Assembly (NCBI GenBank): GCA_963826695.1
Contig: CAWGXZ010000004.1
Location: 1,302,001-1,366,000, forward strand
Reading direction: 5' to 3'
Source of the DNA: CAWGXZ01 sp963826695
GTDB taxonomy: Bacteria; Pseudomonadota; Gammaproteobacteria; Burkholderiales; Burkholderiaceae_C
Length of the DNA stretch: 64,000 nt
This document shows, piece by piece, positions 53,831-62,869 of this stretch. The notes under the pieces were generated by a model. The model was not told where the DNA came from, ran no database searches, and saw only the letters and a program-made list of their open reading frames with translations. Within the stretch, counting starts at the first letter, position 1. The number at the start of each line of letters is the position of its first letter. A program made the translations under genes and the position numbers.

Positions 53831-54598
53831 ATGTTCCGCAACCTGCGCGAAGACATCGATTGCATCCTCGAGCGCGACCCCGCGGCGCGTTCGCGTTTCG
53901 AGGTGCTGACCTGCTACCCGGGTCTGCATGCGGTGTTGATGCACCGCGCCGCGCACGCCTGCTGGACGAGGCGCGCCTACTGGCTCGGTCGCTTCATCTC
54001 GGTGCTGTCGCGCTGGCTGACCGGCATCGAGATCCACCCGGGCGCGACGATCGGCCGCCATGTCTTCATCGACCACGGCATGGGGGTGGTCATCGGCGAG
54101 ACCGCCGAGGTCGGCGACGGCTGCACCATCTACCAGGGCGTGACGCTCGGCGGCACCTCGCTCTACAAGGGCAGCAAGCGCCATCCGACGCTCGGCCGCG
54201 GCGTCGTGGTCAGCGCCGGCGCCAAGGTGCTCGGCGGCTTCACCGTCGGTGACGGCGCGCGGGTCGGGTCGAACGCGGTGCTGCTGAAGCCGGTGCCGCC
54301 GGGCGCCACGGCCGTGGGCATCCCGGCGCGGATCATCGAGGCGCAGGCCGACGCGACGCGCGAGGAGACTTCGGCCCGGCTCGGCTTCTCGGCCTACGGC
54401 GTGACGCAGGGCGACGACCCGGTGGCGCAGGCCATGAAGGCGCTGATCGACAACGCGGCGGACACCACGCACCAGGTGGCGCTGCTCTGGGCGGCGATCG
54501 AGAAGCTGTCCGTCACGCGGGCCGACGACTGCGTGCCGAGCGATGCCAAGACCACCGGGGATTTCGACGCCGGGCGAATCGAGCAATTGATGAAGTAG
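53831..54598 (+). CDS. cysE: Serine O-acetyltransferase
   Basis: A 255-residue left-handed beta-helix acetyltransferase that makes O-acetylserine from serine and acetyl-CoA for cysteine synthesis. Motifs include the N-terminal FRNLREDIDCILERDPAAR, the catalytic GIEIHPGATIGRHVFIDHGMGVVIGETA, then VGDGCTIYQGVTLGGTSL and GVVVSAGAKVLGGFTVGDGARVGSNAVL. It is of the short EpsC/CysE type. The C-terminal tail ends RIEQLMK and does not show the isoleucine terminus that lets E. coli CysE bind cysteine synthase tightly. The gene lies downstream of trmJ, an order common in Burkholderiales. Confidence 0.96.
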   Translation: MFRNLREDIDCILERDPAARSRFEVLTCYPGLHAVLMHRAAHACWTRRAYWLGRFISVLSRWLTGIEIHPGATIGRHVFIDHGMGVVIGETAEVGDGCTIYQGVTLGGTSLYKGSKRHPTLGRGVVVSAGAKVLGGFTVGDGARVGSNAVLLKPVPPGATAVGIPARIIEAQADATREETSARLGFSAYGVTQGDDPVAQAMKALIDNAADTTHQVALLWAAIEKLSVTRADDCVPSDAKTTGDFDAGRIEQLMK

Positions 54599-54694
54599 GG
54601 TCCGAGGTGGCCAGTCCGTCGCGATGGCTTCGGTGCCAAATCCGCGCTCCGCGGCGACTTCTTTGCAGTTGAAAAGGGGATAGCAAGGAACCGC

Positions 54695-55690
54695 ATGCGA
54701 TTGCCACCCGCTTCTTCGTTGTTGTCGGCCCTCGCGCTGACACTGTTCGCCGTCGGCGCGACGGGCGCACCCGCCTCGGACCCCATGAGCTACCGCGGTC
54801 CATGCGACGCCTCGGCTGCCGTCGCGCTGGACGCCGATCATTTCGTCGTCGCTGGCGACGAGGACAACACCTTGCGCGTCTACAGGCGCGGTCGGCCGGA
54901 ACCGGTGGGCCATGCACCGCTCGCCGCCTTCCTCGGCAGCGGCGACAAGGAGGCAGACCTCGAGGCCGCAGCGGCTGTCGGCAAGCGCATCTACTGGATT
55001 GCCTCCCACGGCCGCAACAGCAAAGGCAAGCTGCGGCCCGATCGACAGCGTTTCTTCGCCACCGACATCGACCCGAGCGCGAAGCCGCCCGCCGTCACTC
55101 CGACAGGAACGCCTTACCGCGGTCTGCTCGACGACCTGGCCGCCGCGCCGACGCTGGCGGGGCTGCGACTCGGCGATGCCGCGCAGCTCGCCCCCGAGGC
55201 GCCCGGCGGACTGAACATCGAAGGGCTGGCGGCGATGCCCGATGGCAGCCTGCTGATCGGATTTCGCAACCCGGTGCCGAACGGCCGGGCGCTGCTGGTG
55301 CCGTTGCTCAACCCGGCGGAGCTCGTGACCGCCGTGCCTGGGCGCAAGGCGCGCTTCGGCGAGCCGATCCTGCTCGAACTGCGCGGCCGTGGTGTTCGCA
55401 GCATCGACCGCACCGTCGACGGGCGGGGTTACTGGATCGTCGCCGGCCCGACCGCAAACGCAGGTGCGTTCTCGCTTTACCGCTGGTCGGGCCGGGCGAA
55501 AGACGCGCCGCGGATCGTCGATGGCAGCGAGCTCGTCGGTCTCAGGCCGGAAGCGCTGTTCGAGCTGCCGGGAGGCGGTGGCACCGTGCAGGTCCTGAGC
55601 GACGACGGCGGTGTCGTGACCGACGGCATGGCGTGCAAGGACCGGCCGATGGCCGCGCAGGGTTTTCGCAGCATCACGCTGCATCCCTGA
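54695..55690 (+). CDS. DUF3616 domain-containing secreted protein
   Basis: A 331-residue protein with a signal-like N-terminus (RLPPASSLLSALALTLFAVGATGAPA). The body fits DUF3616: DASAAVALDADHFVVAGDEDN, EADLEAAAAVGKRIYWIASHGRN, GKLRPDRQRFFATDID, LNIEGLAAMPDGSLLIGFRNP, a propeller-like series of strands, then a C-terminal VLSDDGG. Such proteins are thought to be extracytoplasmic propellers of unknown role. It converges with the FAH-family gene, and the 46 bases between the stops show no obvious terminator. Confidence 0.85.
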   Translation: MRLPPASSLLSALALTLFAVGATGAPASDPMSYRGPCDASAAVALDADHFVVAGDEDNTLRVYRRGRPEPVGHAPLAAFLGSGDKEADLEAAAAVGKRIYWIASHGRNSKGKLRPDRQRFFATDIDPSAKPPAVTPTGTPYRGLLDDLAAAPTLAGLRLGDAAQLAPEAPGGLNIEGLAAMPDGSLLIGFRNPVPNGRALLVPLLNPAELVTAVPGRKARFGEPILLELRGRGVRSIDRTVDGRGYWIVAGPTANAGAFSLYRWSGRAKDAPRIVDGSELVGLRPEALFELPGGGGTVQVLSDDGGVVTDGMACKDRPMAAQGFRSITLHP

Positions 55691-55736
55691 GCCCGAGCCC
55701 AGGGGAGGCGACGCCGCCTGCAGCACCCAGCCGCGG

Positions 55737-56585
55737 CTACAACCCGAACGCGACGACTTCCTGGCGCTGCTCGCCCAAACCTTCGATGCCGAGCGACATC
55801 ACGTCGCCCTCCTTCAGGTAGAGCGGCGGCTTCATGCCGAGACCGACGCCCGGAGGCGTCCCGGTGGTGATCACGTCGCCGGGCATCAAGGTCATGAACT
55901 CGCTCAGGTAGCTGACGATCTCGGCGACGCCGAAGACCATGGTTTCCGTGTTGCCGGTCTGCATGCGCGTGCCGTTGAGGTCGAGCCACATCGACAGCTT
56001 CTGCGGATCGGCGACCTCGTCGCGGGTCACCAGCCAGGGGCCGAGCGGACCGAAGGTGTCGCAACCCTTGCCCTTGTCCCAGGTGCCGCCGCGCTCGATC
56101 TGGTACTCGCGCTCGCTGACGTCGTTGATCGTGCAGTAGCCGGCCACGCAGTCGAGCGCGTCTTCTTTCGAGACGTAGCGCGCACGCGAGCCGATCACCA
56201 CGCCCAGCTCGACCTCCCAGTCGCTCTTCACCGAGCCCCTGGGCAGCATCACCGGATCGTTCGGCCCCTGGATGCAGGTCGTGGCCTTCATGAAGACGAC
56301 CGGCTCGGCCGGAATCGGCAGACCCGACTCGGCTGCGTGGTCCGCATAGTTCAATCCGATGGCGATGAACTTGCCGACCTTGGCGACCGGACTGCCGTAG
56401 CGAGGCGTGCCGCTCACCAGCGGCAGCTGGTCGGTGTCGAGCTGCTGCAGCTTCGACAGCGCCGCATCGCCGAGCTGCTCCGGGCCGATGTCGGTGACGA
56501 CGGCGCTCAGATCGCGCAGCTGGCCGTTCTTGTCGATGAGCCCGGGCTTCTCCATGCCCGGATTGCCATAGCGAACGAGTTTCAT
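55737..56585 (-). CDS. Fumarylacetoacetate hydrolase family protein (probable diketo-deoxy sugar-acid hydrolase)
   Basis: A 282-residue protein with the FAH C-terminal domain: IGLNYADHAAESG, VVFMKATTCIQGPND, SDWEVELGVVIG (metal-binding Glu pair), CINDVSER-like (here TINDVSEREYQ), KGCDTFGPLGPWLVT and TGTPPGVGLG. Close family members split 2,4-diketo-3-deoxy-L-fuconate or -rhamnonate into pyruvate and a hydroxyacid, and others are ureidoglycolate lyases. The SDR gene immediately upstream on the same strand would provide the 2,4-diketo substrate, which favours the sugar-acid role. A good AAGGAAG ribosome site precedes the ATG. Confidence 0.88.
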   Translation of the reverse strand: MKLVRYGNPGMEKPGLIDKNGQLRDLSAVVTDIGPEQLGDAALSKLQQLDTDQLPLVSGTPRYGSPVAKVGKFIAIGLNYADHAAESGLPIPAEPVVFMKATTCIQGPNDPVMLPRGSVKSDWEVELGVVIGSRARYVSKEDALDCVAGYCTINDVSEREYQIERGGTWDKGKGCDTFGPLGPWLVTRDEVADPQKLSMWLDLNGTRMQTGNTETMVFGVAEIVSYLSEFMTLMPGDVITTGTPPGVGLGMKPPLYLKEGDVMSLGIEGLGEQRQEVVAFGL

Positions 56586-56639
56586 GTTCTTCCTTTGGTT
56601 GTAGCCGCAGCTGGCTGGGCCGCGGCGAGTCGAGCCGGC

Positions 56640-57374
56640 TTAGATGGTGATGCCGCCGTCGACGGCATACGCCTGGCCGGTGACGAACTGCGAGTCGTCA
56701 CTGGCGAGAAACACCACGAGCGGGGCGATTTCTTCCGCCTGGGCGAGACGGCCCATCGGCTGGCGCGCGACGAAGGCCTTGCGGGCTTCCGCCGGATCGG
56801 CATTGGCGTTGATGCGCTCGCCGAGCGACGGCGTGTCGACGGTGCCGGGGCAGACCGCATTGCAGCGGATGCCCTGCGCCACGTAGTCGGCCGCGACGCT
56901 CTTGGTCAGGCCGAGAACAGCCGCCTTGGTCGTGCCGTAGACGCAGCGGTTCGGCAGGCCCTTGATGCTCGAGCACACGCTCGCCATGTTGATGATGCTG
57001 CCACGGCCGGCCGCCAGCATGGCCGGCAGCACCGCCTGGATCATCCACAACTGGGCCCGCACGTTGAGGCGGAAGGCGAGGTCGAGATCGTCGTCGCTGG
57101 CCTGCAGTGCGCTGCCGCTGTGCACCATGCCGGCACAGTTGAACAGCACGTCGATCTTCGGCAGCGTTCGGGTGAAGGCCTCGATCGCAGCCTTGTCGAG
57201 CACATCGAGCCGGGCGGTTCGGATGTTGGCGACGCCGGCATAGCGTTCGAGCAGCGCCGGAGCGACATCGGTCGCCCAGACCTGCGCGCCTTCGGCGGCG
57301 AGCGCCAGCGCGCTTGCATGCCCGATGCCCTGGCCGGCGGCGGTGACGAGCACCGTCTTGCCTTGAAGTCTCAT
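56640..57374 (-). CDS. SDR-family dehydrogenase (probable 2-keto-3-deoxy-sugar-acid dehydrogenase)
   Basis: A 244-residue short-chain dehydrogenase. It has the cofactor glycine motif TAAGQGIGHASALA, an Asp that favours NAD (WATDV), NCAG, the serine IINMASVCSS, the catalytic YGTTK (Tyr and Lys) and the closing FVTGQAYAVDGG. The AAGQGIG start and overall sequence resemble 2-keto-3-deoxy-L-fuconate dehydrogenases and type 2 3-hydroxybutyrate dehydrogenases. The ATG at 57374 has a GAGGAC ribosome site; the open frame before it is not conserved in character. It is probably transcribed with the hydrolase gene 54 bases downstream, and divergently from the regulator. Confidence 0.88.
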   Translation of the reverse strand: MRLQGKTVLVTAAGQGIGHASALALAAEGAQVWATDVAPALLERYAGVANIRTARLDVLDKAAIEAFTRTLPKIDVLFNCAGMVHSGSALQASDDDLDLAFRLNVRAQLWMIQAVLPAMLAAGRGSIINMASVCSSIKGLPNRCVYGTTKAAVLGLTKSVAADYVAQGIRCNAVCPGTVDTPSLGERINANADPAEARKAFVARQPMGRLAQAEEIAPLVVFLASDDSQFVTGQAYAVDGGITI

Positions 57375-57473
57375 GAATGTCCTCGTGCGAATGAGCCGAC
57401 TGCGGCCGGGATTGCGGCGGGGTGCATGCAGGGTTTCGCCCAATGGCTGCACCCTTGCCGTGCCGCTATTCTG

Positions 57474-57498
57474 AATTGGTCTTACCACCTGTCCAATT
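57474..57498. promoter_or_regulatory. Probable FadR-type operator between the SDR and regulator genes
   Basis: TGGTCTTACCA (57477-57487) is a perfect palindrome of the TGGT-N3-ACCA type bound by FadR-subfamily GntR repressors. It is nested in a wider AATTGG (57474-57479) and CCAATT (57493-57498) inverted pair. It lies 26 bases before the GTG start of the regulator gene and about 100 bases from the divergent SDR start. It is therefore placed to control both directions. Confidence 0.75.
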
Positions 57499-57523
57499 CG
57501 CGTCAACCCTTAAGACCCACTCC

Positions 57524-58231
57524 GTGCCGCTGCAGACCGTCGAACCCAGGCGCCTTTACCGGCAGATCGCCGATCAGCTGCGTGCCTTGATCGCGACGGG
57601 CGAGCTGGTGGTCGGTGCACGCCTTGCGGCCGAACGCGACCTGGCCAAGCAGCTCGGGGTCAGCCGGCCCTCGGTGCGCGAGGCGTTGATCGCGCTCGAG
57701 GTCGAAGGCTGGGTCGAGGTGCGCACCGGCTCGGGTGTCTACGTGCTGGATCGCTCGCGCCGCGCGGACGCACCGTTATGCGCCACCGAATGGGGCCCGC
57801 TCGAACTGATCCGTGCCCGCCGCGTGGTCGAGGGCGAGACCGCTGCGCTGGCGGCCACGCTGGCGCACAGCGAAGACCTGCACGCCATGGGCCGCGCCAT
57901 CGAGACCATGCGCGCGCTTGCCGGGCTCGACGTGATGCCACTCGAAGCCGACCGTGCCTTCCACCTGGCAATCGTCGAGGCGTGCGGAAATGCCGTGCTG
58001 TCGGAAACGGTGCAGGGCTTCTGGGATTCGCGCAACAGGCCGATCTTCACCCGGCTGGGCGGTTACTTCGAGACGCCCGAATCGTGGCGCAGCGCCATCG
58101 CCGAACACGAGGCGATCCGCGATGCCATCGCCGCACGCGATGCGGACCGGGCGCGCGCCGCGATGCACGAGCACATGGACCGGTCACACCAGCGATTCAG
58201 CGCCAGCTGGCGCCACGCGAGGGCTGTCTGA
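57524..58231 (+). CDS. GntR/FadR-family transcriptional regulator
   Basis: About 235 residues. The N-terminal winged helix has RRLYRQIADQLRALIATGEL, RLAAERDLAKQLGVSRPSVREALIALE and VRTGSGVYVLD. The C-terminal FCD domain has EGETAALAATLA, DRAFHLAIVEACGN and HEAIRDAIAARDADRARAAMHEHM, which carries the metal-binding Asp and His residues of this family. The GTG at 57524 is chosen because the DNA-binding domain starts within 10 residues. The frame opens at 57422, but that start would place the operator inside the gene. It probably represses the flanking divergent sugar-acid genes until a sugar-acid ligand binds. Confidence 0.88.
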   Translation: MPLQTVEPRRLYRQIADQLRALIATGELVVGARLAAERDLAKQLGVSRPSVREALIALEVEGWVEVRTGSGVYVLDRSRRADAPLCATEWGPLELIRARRVVEGETAALAATLAHSEDLHAMGRAIETMRALAGLDVMPLEADRAFHLAIVEACGNAVLSETVQGFWDSRNRPIFTRLGGYFETPESWRSAIAEHEAIRDAIAARDADRARAAMHEHMDRSHQRFSASWRHARAV

Positions 58232-58296
58232 GGGTCAGCCCAGCGCCCGAACCTCACTAATTGCCACCCAGCCACCCAGCCACCCAGGAGAAAACC

Positions 58297-59313
58297 ATGA
58301 CCCGCATGCAACATCGCAACGGAAGCAAGCGCTTCGCCATCAAGACCTTCGCCGCCTGCGCCGTCGCGGCCGCAACGCTCGGCACCTTCGGCATCGCCCA
58401 TGCGCAGACCAAGCTCAAGTGGGCGCATGTCTACGAGACCTCGGAGCCCTTCCACAAGTACTCGGTCTGGGCCGGCGAAGAGATCAAGAAGCGCACCAAC
58501 GGCAAGTACGACGTGCAGGTGTTCCCGGCCTCGAGCCTGGGCAAGGAGTCCGACATCAACCAGGGCCTGACGCTCGGCACGGTCGACATCATCCTGACCG
58601 GTGCCAGCTTTGCGGGCAACACCTACAAGCCGCTCGCCGTCACCTATTTCCCGTTCATCTTCCGCGACGCCGAGCACCTGCTGAAGTACGCCAAGAGCGA
58701 TGTGTTCAAGGAACTCGCCAAGGGTTACGACGACAAGAGCGGCAACCACGTCACCGCGCTCAACTACTACGGTGCGCGCCATGTCACGTCGAACGCCGCG
58801 CACCCGGTCACCAAGCCGGAGGACATGAAGGGGCTGAAGATCCGCGTTCCCGACGCGCCGGCCTACCTCGCGTTCCCCAAGGCGCTGGGCGCGAATGCGA
58901 CGCCGATCGCCTTTGCCGAGGTCTACCTCGCGTTGCAGAACAACACCGTCGATGCGCAGGAAAACCCCCTGCCGACCATCGAGGCGAAGAAGTTCTACGA
59001 GGTGCAGAAGAACATTTCGCTGACCGGCCACATCGTCGACTCGCTGCTCACCGTGGTGGCGGGGCCGCTCTGGGCCAAGCTCTCCACCGACGAGAAAAAG
59101 GTCTTCAGCGACGTGATGCAGGAAGCCGCCGAGAAGACCGGGCGCGAAATCATCGCTTCCGAAATTCGCCTTGCCGAAGAGTTCAAGAAGCGGGGCAACA
59201 ACGTGATCACGGTCGACAAGGCGGCATTCCGCGAAGCGGTGCTGAAGAACACCAAGCCGACCGACCACGGCTACCGGCAGCAGGATTACGACCGCATCAC
59301 GGCCATCAAGTAA
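58297..59313 (+). CDS. dctP: TRAP transporter substrate-binding protein DctP
   Basis: A 338-residue periplasmic protein. A basic n-region and hydrophobic core end in FGIAHAQ, a typical Sec cleavage site. The body matches TAXI-free DctP proteins: WAHVYETSEPFHKYSVWAGEEI, VFPASSLGKESDINQGLTLGTVDI, MKGLKIRVPDAPAY, EVYLALQNNTVDAQENPLPTI and LTGHIVDSLL. The arginine in KIRVP is the usual carboxylate-binding residue, which fits a sugar-acid ligand. The ATG at 58297 has a strong AGGAG site; the frame opening at 58261 lacks one. It is followed directly by dctQ in the same operon. Confidence 0.95.
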   Translation: MTRMQHRNGSKRFAIKTFAACAVAAATLGTFGIAHAQTKLKWAHVYETSEPFHKYSVWAGEEIKKRTNGKYDVQVFPASSLGKESDINQGLTLGTVDIILTGASFAGNTYKPLAVTYFPFIFRDAEHLLKYAKSDVFKELAKGYDDKSGNHVTALNYYGARHVTSNAAHPVTKPEDMKGLKIRVPDAPAYLAFPKALGANATPIAFAEVYLALQNNTVDAQENPLPTIEAKKFYEVQKNISLTGHIVDSLLTVVAGPLWAKLSTDEKKVFSDVMQEAAEKTGREIIASEIRLAEEFKKRGNNVITVDKAAFREAVLKNTKPTDHGYRQQDYDRITAIK

Positions 59314-59870
59314 TGGCCGAAACAAAAATAATCGACGACGAGGGCCACTTCCATGCGGAAGACGAAGTGGTCGTCCTCGCCGACACCATCACCGAGGGCT
59401 GGATCGCGCTGGCGCTGTTCTGGATGCTGGCGCTGACCGTGCTCTACCAGTTCATCACCCGGTACGTGATGAACGATTCCGCCGCCTGGACCGAAGAGGT
59501 GGCTCGCTACATGCTGATCGGCGTGGTGTTCATCGGCGCTGCCATCGGCGTGGCCAAGAACACCCATATCCAGGTCGATTTCTTCTACCGCCACATGCCG
59601 GCCGAGGCCGGGCGGTGGATGTCGAGGGCGGTCGACGTGCTGCGCACCACGTTCTTCGTGGCCGCGGTGGTGATGACGGTGCAGATGATGCTGAAGATCG
59701 GCAACCAGACGCGCATGACGATCGTCGATCTGCCGATGAACATCGTCTACGGCCTTTGCCTGTTCGGCTTCGTGGCGATGACCTGGCGCTCGGTGCAGGT
59801 CGCGCGCATCCACTGGCGGCGCGGCTACAGCGTGCTCGAACGCCCCGAAACGACGATGGCCGACCGCTGA
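59313..59870 (+). CDS. dctQ: TRAP transporter small permease DctQ
   Basis: A 185-residue protein with four predicted membrane helices and the DctQ-type core: FITRYVMNDSAAWTEEVARYMLIGVVFIGAAIG, then THIQVDFFYR. Its ATG overlaps the dctP stop (TAATG), so translation is coupled. It forms the membrane complex with DctM and is needed for sodium-driven uptake. Confidence 0.93.
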   Translation: MAETKIIDDEGHFHAEDEVVVLADTITEGWIALALFWMLALTVLYQFITRYVMNDSAAWTEEVARYMLIGVVFIGAAIGVAKNTHIQVDFFYRHMPAEAGRWMSRAVDVLRTTFFVAAVVMTVQMMLKIGNQTRMTIVDLPMNIVYGLCLFGFVAMTWRSVQVARIHWRRGYSVLERPETTMADR

Positions 59871-59876
59871 CCCGCG

Positions 59877-61271
59877 ATGCTCAAACTATTCTTCCTCGTC
59901 TTCATGGCCGGCGGCGTGCCCGTCGCCATTGCCATGGCCGGCGCCTCGCTGGCCTATATCCTGACCTCGGGGACGCTTCCGCCCTTCGTCGTCATCCACC
60001 GCATGGTGAGCGGCATCGACAGCTTCCCGCTGCTGGCGGTGCCGTTCTTCATCCTGGCCGGCAACCTGATGAACAACGCCGGCATCACCACCCGCATCTA
60101 CAACTTCGCGCTGGCGCTGGTCGGCTGGATGAAGGGCGGCCTCGGTCATGTCAATGTGGTCGGCTCGGTGATCTTCGCCGGCATGAGCGGCACCGCGATC
60201 GCCGATGCCGCCGGCCTGGGCACGATCGAGATCAAGGCCATGAAGGAGCACGGCTACTCGACCGAGTTCGCGGTCGGCGTGACGGCCGCGTCGGCCACGC
60301 TCGGCCCGATCATCCCGCCGAGCCTGCCGTTCGTGATCTACGGGATGATGGCCAACGTGTCGATCGGCGCGCTGTTCCTCGCCGGCCTGCTGCCGGGTGT
60401 GCTGTTGGCCGTGCTGATGATGCTCACGGTCGCCTACTACGCACACAAGAACAAGTGGGGCGGTGACGTCAAGTTTTCGCGGTCACGGCTCTTCAAGGCG
60501 CTGGTCGAGCTGGCGGTGGTCGTCGGCTGGCCGCTGGGGCTGTGGCTGATCGTCTCGCGTTTCGGGGCGCCGGCGCAGCTGTCGGTTTTCATCGCGCTCG
60601 CGCTCCTGTTCGTGCTCGACCGCATCTTCGCGTTCGAGGCGTTGCTTCCGATCATGACGCCGGTGCTGCTGATCGGCGGCATGACGACCGGTCTCTTCAC
60701 ACCGACCGAAGGCGCCATCGCGGCCTGCGTCTGGGCCATGATCCTCGGCTTTGCCTGGTACCGCACGCTGTCGTGGCGGATGTTCGTGAAGGTCTGCCTC
60801 GACACGATCGAGACCACGTCGACGGTGCTCTTCATCGTCGCTTCGGCGTCGATCTTCGGCTGGATGCTCACGGCCACCGGCGTGACCACCGACATTGCCC
60901 GCTGGGTGCTCGGCTTTACCCAGGAAGCCTGGGTCTTCCTGCTGCTGGCGAATGCGCTGATGCTCTTCGTCGGCTGTTTCCTCGAGCCGACGGCGGCGAT
61001 CACGATCCTGGTGCCGATCCTGCTGCCGATCGCCGCGCAGCTCGGCGTCGACCCGGTGCACTTCGGACTGGTGATGGTGCTCAACCTGATGATCGGACTG
61101 CTGCATCCGCCGATGGGCATGGTGCTGTTCGTTCTTGCCCGCGTCGCCGGGCTGAGCGTCGAGCGCACGACGATGGCAATCCTGCCGTGGCTGGTGCCGC
61201 TGCTGTTGAGCCTGGCGCTCATCACCTACCTGCCGCGGGCGGTCCTGTGGCTCCCCAGGATGTTCTATTGA
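59877..61271 (+). CDS. dctM: TRAP transporter large permease DctM
   Basis: A 464-residue, very hydrophobic protein with the DctM features: PLLAVPFFILAGNLMNNAGIT, VIFAGMSGTAIADAAGLGTIEIKAM, GVTAASATLGPIIPPSLPFVIYG, TTGLFTPTEGAIAA and FVGCFLEPTAAITILVPILLP. This is the ion-coupled transport subunit. It starts six bases after dctQ. It is longer than the shortest DctM proteins because of a cytoplasmic loop near residue 195 (HKNKWGGDVKFSRSRLF). Confidence 0.95.
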   Translation: MLKLFFLVFMAGGVPVAIAMAGASLAYILTSGTLPPFVVIHRMVSGIDSFPLLAVPFFILAGNLMNNAGITTRIYNFALALVGWMKGGLGHVNVVGSVIFAGMSGTAIADAAGLGTIEIKAMKEHGYSTEFAVGVTAASATLGPIIPPSLPFVIYGMMANVSIGALFLAGLLPGVLLAVLMMLTVAYYAHKNKWGGDVKFSRSRLFKALVELAVVVGWPLGLWLIVSRFGAPAQLSVFIALALLFVLDRIFAFEALLPIMTPVLLIGGMTTGLFTPTEGAIAACVWAMILGFAWYRTLSWRMFVKVCLDTIETTSTVLFIVASASIFGWMLTATGVTTDIARWVLGFTQEAWVFLLLANALMLFVGCFLEPTAAITILVPILLPIAAQLGVDPVHFGLVMVLNLMIGLLHPPMGMVLFVLARVAGLSVERTTMAILPWLVPLLLSLALITYLPRAVLWLPRMFY

Positions 61272-61317
61272 AGCTGCCGTCGCACCGCGTCCTCAGCACT
61301 TTCCGCAAGGACTCTCC

Positions 61318-62847
61318 ATGAAACCCTTCATCCGACTTCATCCTGCCGACGATGTGGTGATTGCACGCGGCCAGCTGGTCGGCGGCACGCCGATCGAAGG
61401 CATCGTCTCGCGCGGGCTGATCCCGCCCGGCCACAAGGTGGCGGTGCGCGCGATCGCACCGGGCGAGCCGGTGCGCCGCTACAACCAGATCATCGGTTTC
61501 GCGAGCAGGCCGATTGCGGCCGGCGAGCATGTGCACACCCACAACCTCGACATGGGCCCGGCCAAGGGCCAGTTCGAGCGCGACTATGCCTACGGCGCCG
61601 ACGTCAAGCCGCCACCCGCGCGGCGCAACGCCACGTTCATGGGCATCAAGCGGGCGGACGGCCGGGTTGCCACACGCAACTACATCGGCGTGCTGACCAG
61701 CGTCAACTGCTCGGCAACCGCGGCACGCGCGATCGCCGATCACTTCTCGCGCAGGACCAACCCGCAGGCGCTGTCGGCCTACCCGAATGTCGACGGCGTG
61801 GTCGCGCTGACGCACGGCACCGGTTGCGGCATGGACACCAGCGGCATGGGCATGCAGATCCTCGAACGCACGCTGACCGGCTATGCCACCCACGCCAACT
61901 TCGCGGCGGTGCTGGTGGTCGGACTCGGCTGCGAGGCGAATCAGATCAATGCCTGGCTGGCCAGCGGCAACCTGAGCGAGGGCGAGAACTTCCGCGTCTT
62001 CAATATCCAGGACACCGGCGGCACCCGGAAGACAGTCGACAAGGGCGTGGCGCTGATCAACGAGATGCTGCCGCGCGCCGATGCGGCGGGCCAGCGCGAG
62101 CCGTGCGGTGCCGAGCACATCACGATCGGGCTGCAGTGCGGCGGCTCCGACGGCTACTCGGGCATCAGTGCCAATCCGGCGCTGGGCGCGGCGGTCGATC
62201 TGCTGGTGGCGCACGGCGGCACCGCCATCCTGTCGGAGACACCGGAGGTCTACGGCGCCGAGCACCTGCTCACCCGCCGCGCGGTGAAGCGCGAGATCGG
62301 CGAGAAGCTGGTCGAACGCATCCGCTGGTGGGAGCACTACACCGAGATCAACGGCGGCGAGATGAACAACAACCCTTCGCCCGGCAACAAGGCCGGCGGA
62401 CTCACCACCATCCTCGAAAAGTCGCTCGGCGCGGTGGCCAAGGGCGGCACCAGCAACCTGGAAGCGGTCTACGAATACGCCGAGCCGGTGTCGGCGCACG
62501 GCTTCGTCTACATGGACACGCCGGGCTACGACCCGGTGAGTGCCACGGGCCAGGTGGCCGGCGGCGCCAACCTGATCTGCTTCACCACCGGCCGCGGCTC
62601 GGCCTACGGCTGCTCGCCATCGCCTTCGCTCAAGCTCGCCACCAATTCGGCGCTGTGGCAGCGGCAGGAAGAAGACATGGACATCAACTGCGGCGAGATC
62701 GTCGAAGGCACGGTCTCGATCCAGGAGATGGGCCAGCGCATTTTCGACCTGGTGCTGGCGACCGCATCGGGCGAGCAGAGCAAGAGTGAGAAGCACGGCT
62801 ACGGCCAGAACGAGTTCGTGCCGTGGCAAGTCGGCGCTGTGATGTAA
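61318..62847 (+). CDS. Altronate/galactarate dehydratase family protein (UxaA-type)
   Basis: A 509-residue enzyme. Residues 1-90 are a SAF-like domain (HPADDVVIARGQLVGG, IPPGHKVAVRAIAPGEPV), and the rest is the dehydratase core: GVLTSVNCSATAARAIADHF, HGTGCGMD, GLGCEANQIN, GLQCGGSDGYSGISANPALG, ILSETPEVYGAEHLL and CFTTGRGSAYG. The conserved cysteines probably bind an iron-containing centre. The family dehydrates sugar acids such as altronate or galactarate to 2-keto-3-deoxy acids. With the downstream dehydrogenase and the divergent SDR and hydrolase, it probably catalyses the first dehydration here. The exact substrate is not resolved. An AAGGAC site precedes the ATG. Confidence 0.9.
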   Translation: MKPFIRLHPADDVVIARGQLVGGTPIEGIVSRGLIPPGHKVAVRAIAPGEPVRRYNQIIGFASRPIAAGEHVHTHNLDMGPAKGQFERDYAYGADVKPPPARRNATFMGIKRADGRVATRNYIGVLTSVNCSATAARAIADHFSRRTNPQALSAYPNVDGVVALTHGTGCGMDTSGMGMQILERTLTGYATHANFAAVLVVGLGCEANQINAWLASGNLSEGENFRVFNIQDTGGTRKTVDKGVALINEMLPRADAAGQREPCGAEHITIGLQCGGSDGYSGISANPALGAAVDLLVAHGGTAILSETPEVYGAEHLLTRRAVKREIGEKLVERIRWWEHYTEINGGEMNNNPSPGNKAGGLTTILEKSLGAVAKGGTSNLEAVYEYAEPVSAHGFVYMDTPGYDPVSATGQVAGGANLICFTTGRGSAYGCSPSPSLKLATNSALWQRQEEDMDINCGEIVEGTVSIQEMGQRIFDLVLATASGEQSKSEKHGYGQNEFVPWQVGAVM

Positions 62848-62869
62848 CTCGCTGCGGAGGAAGCTCTCG

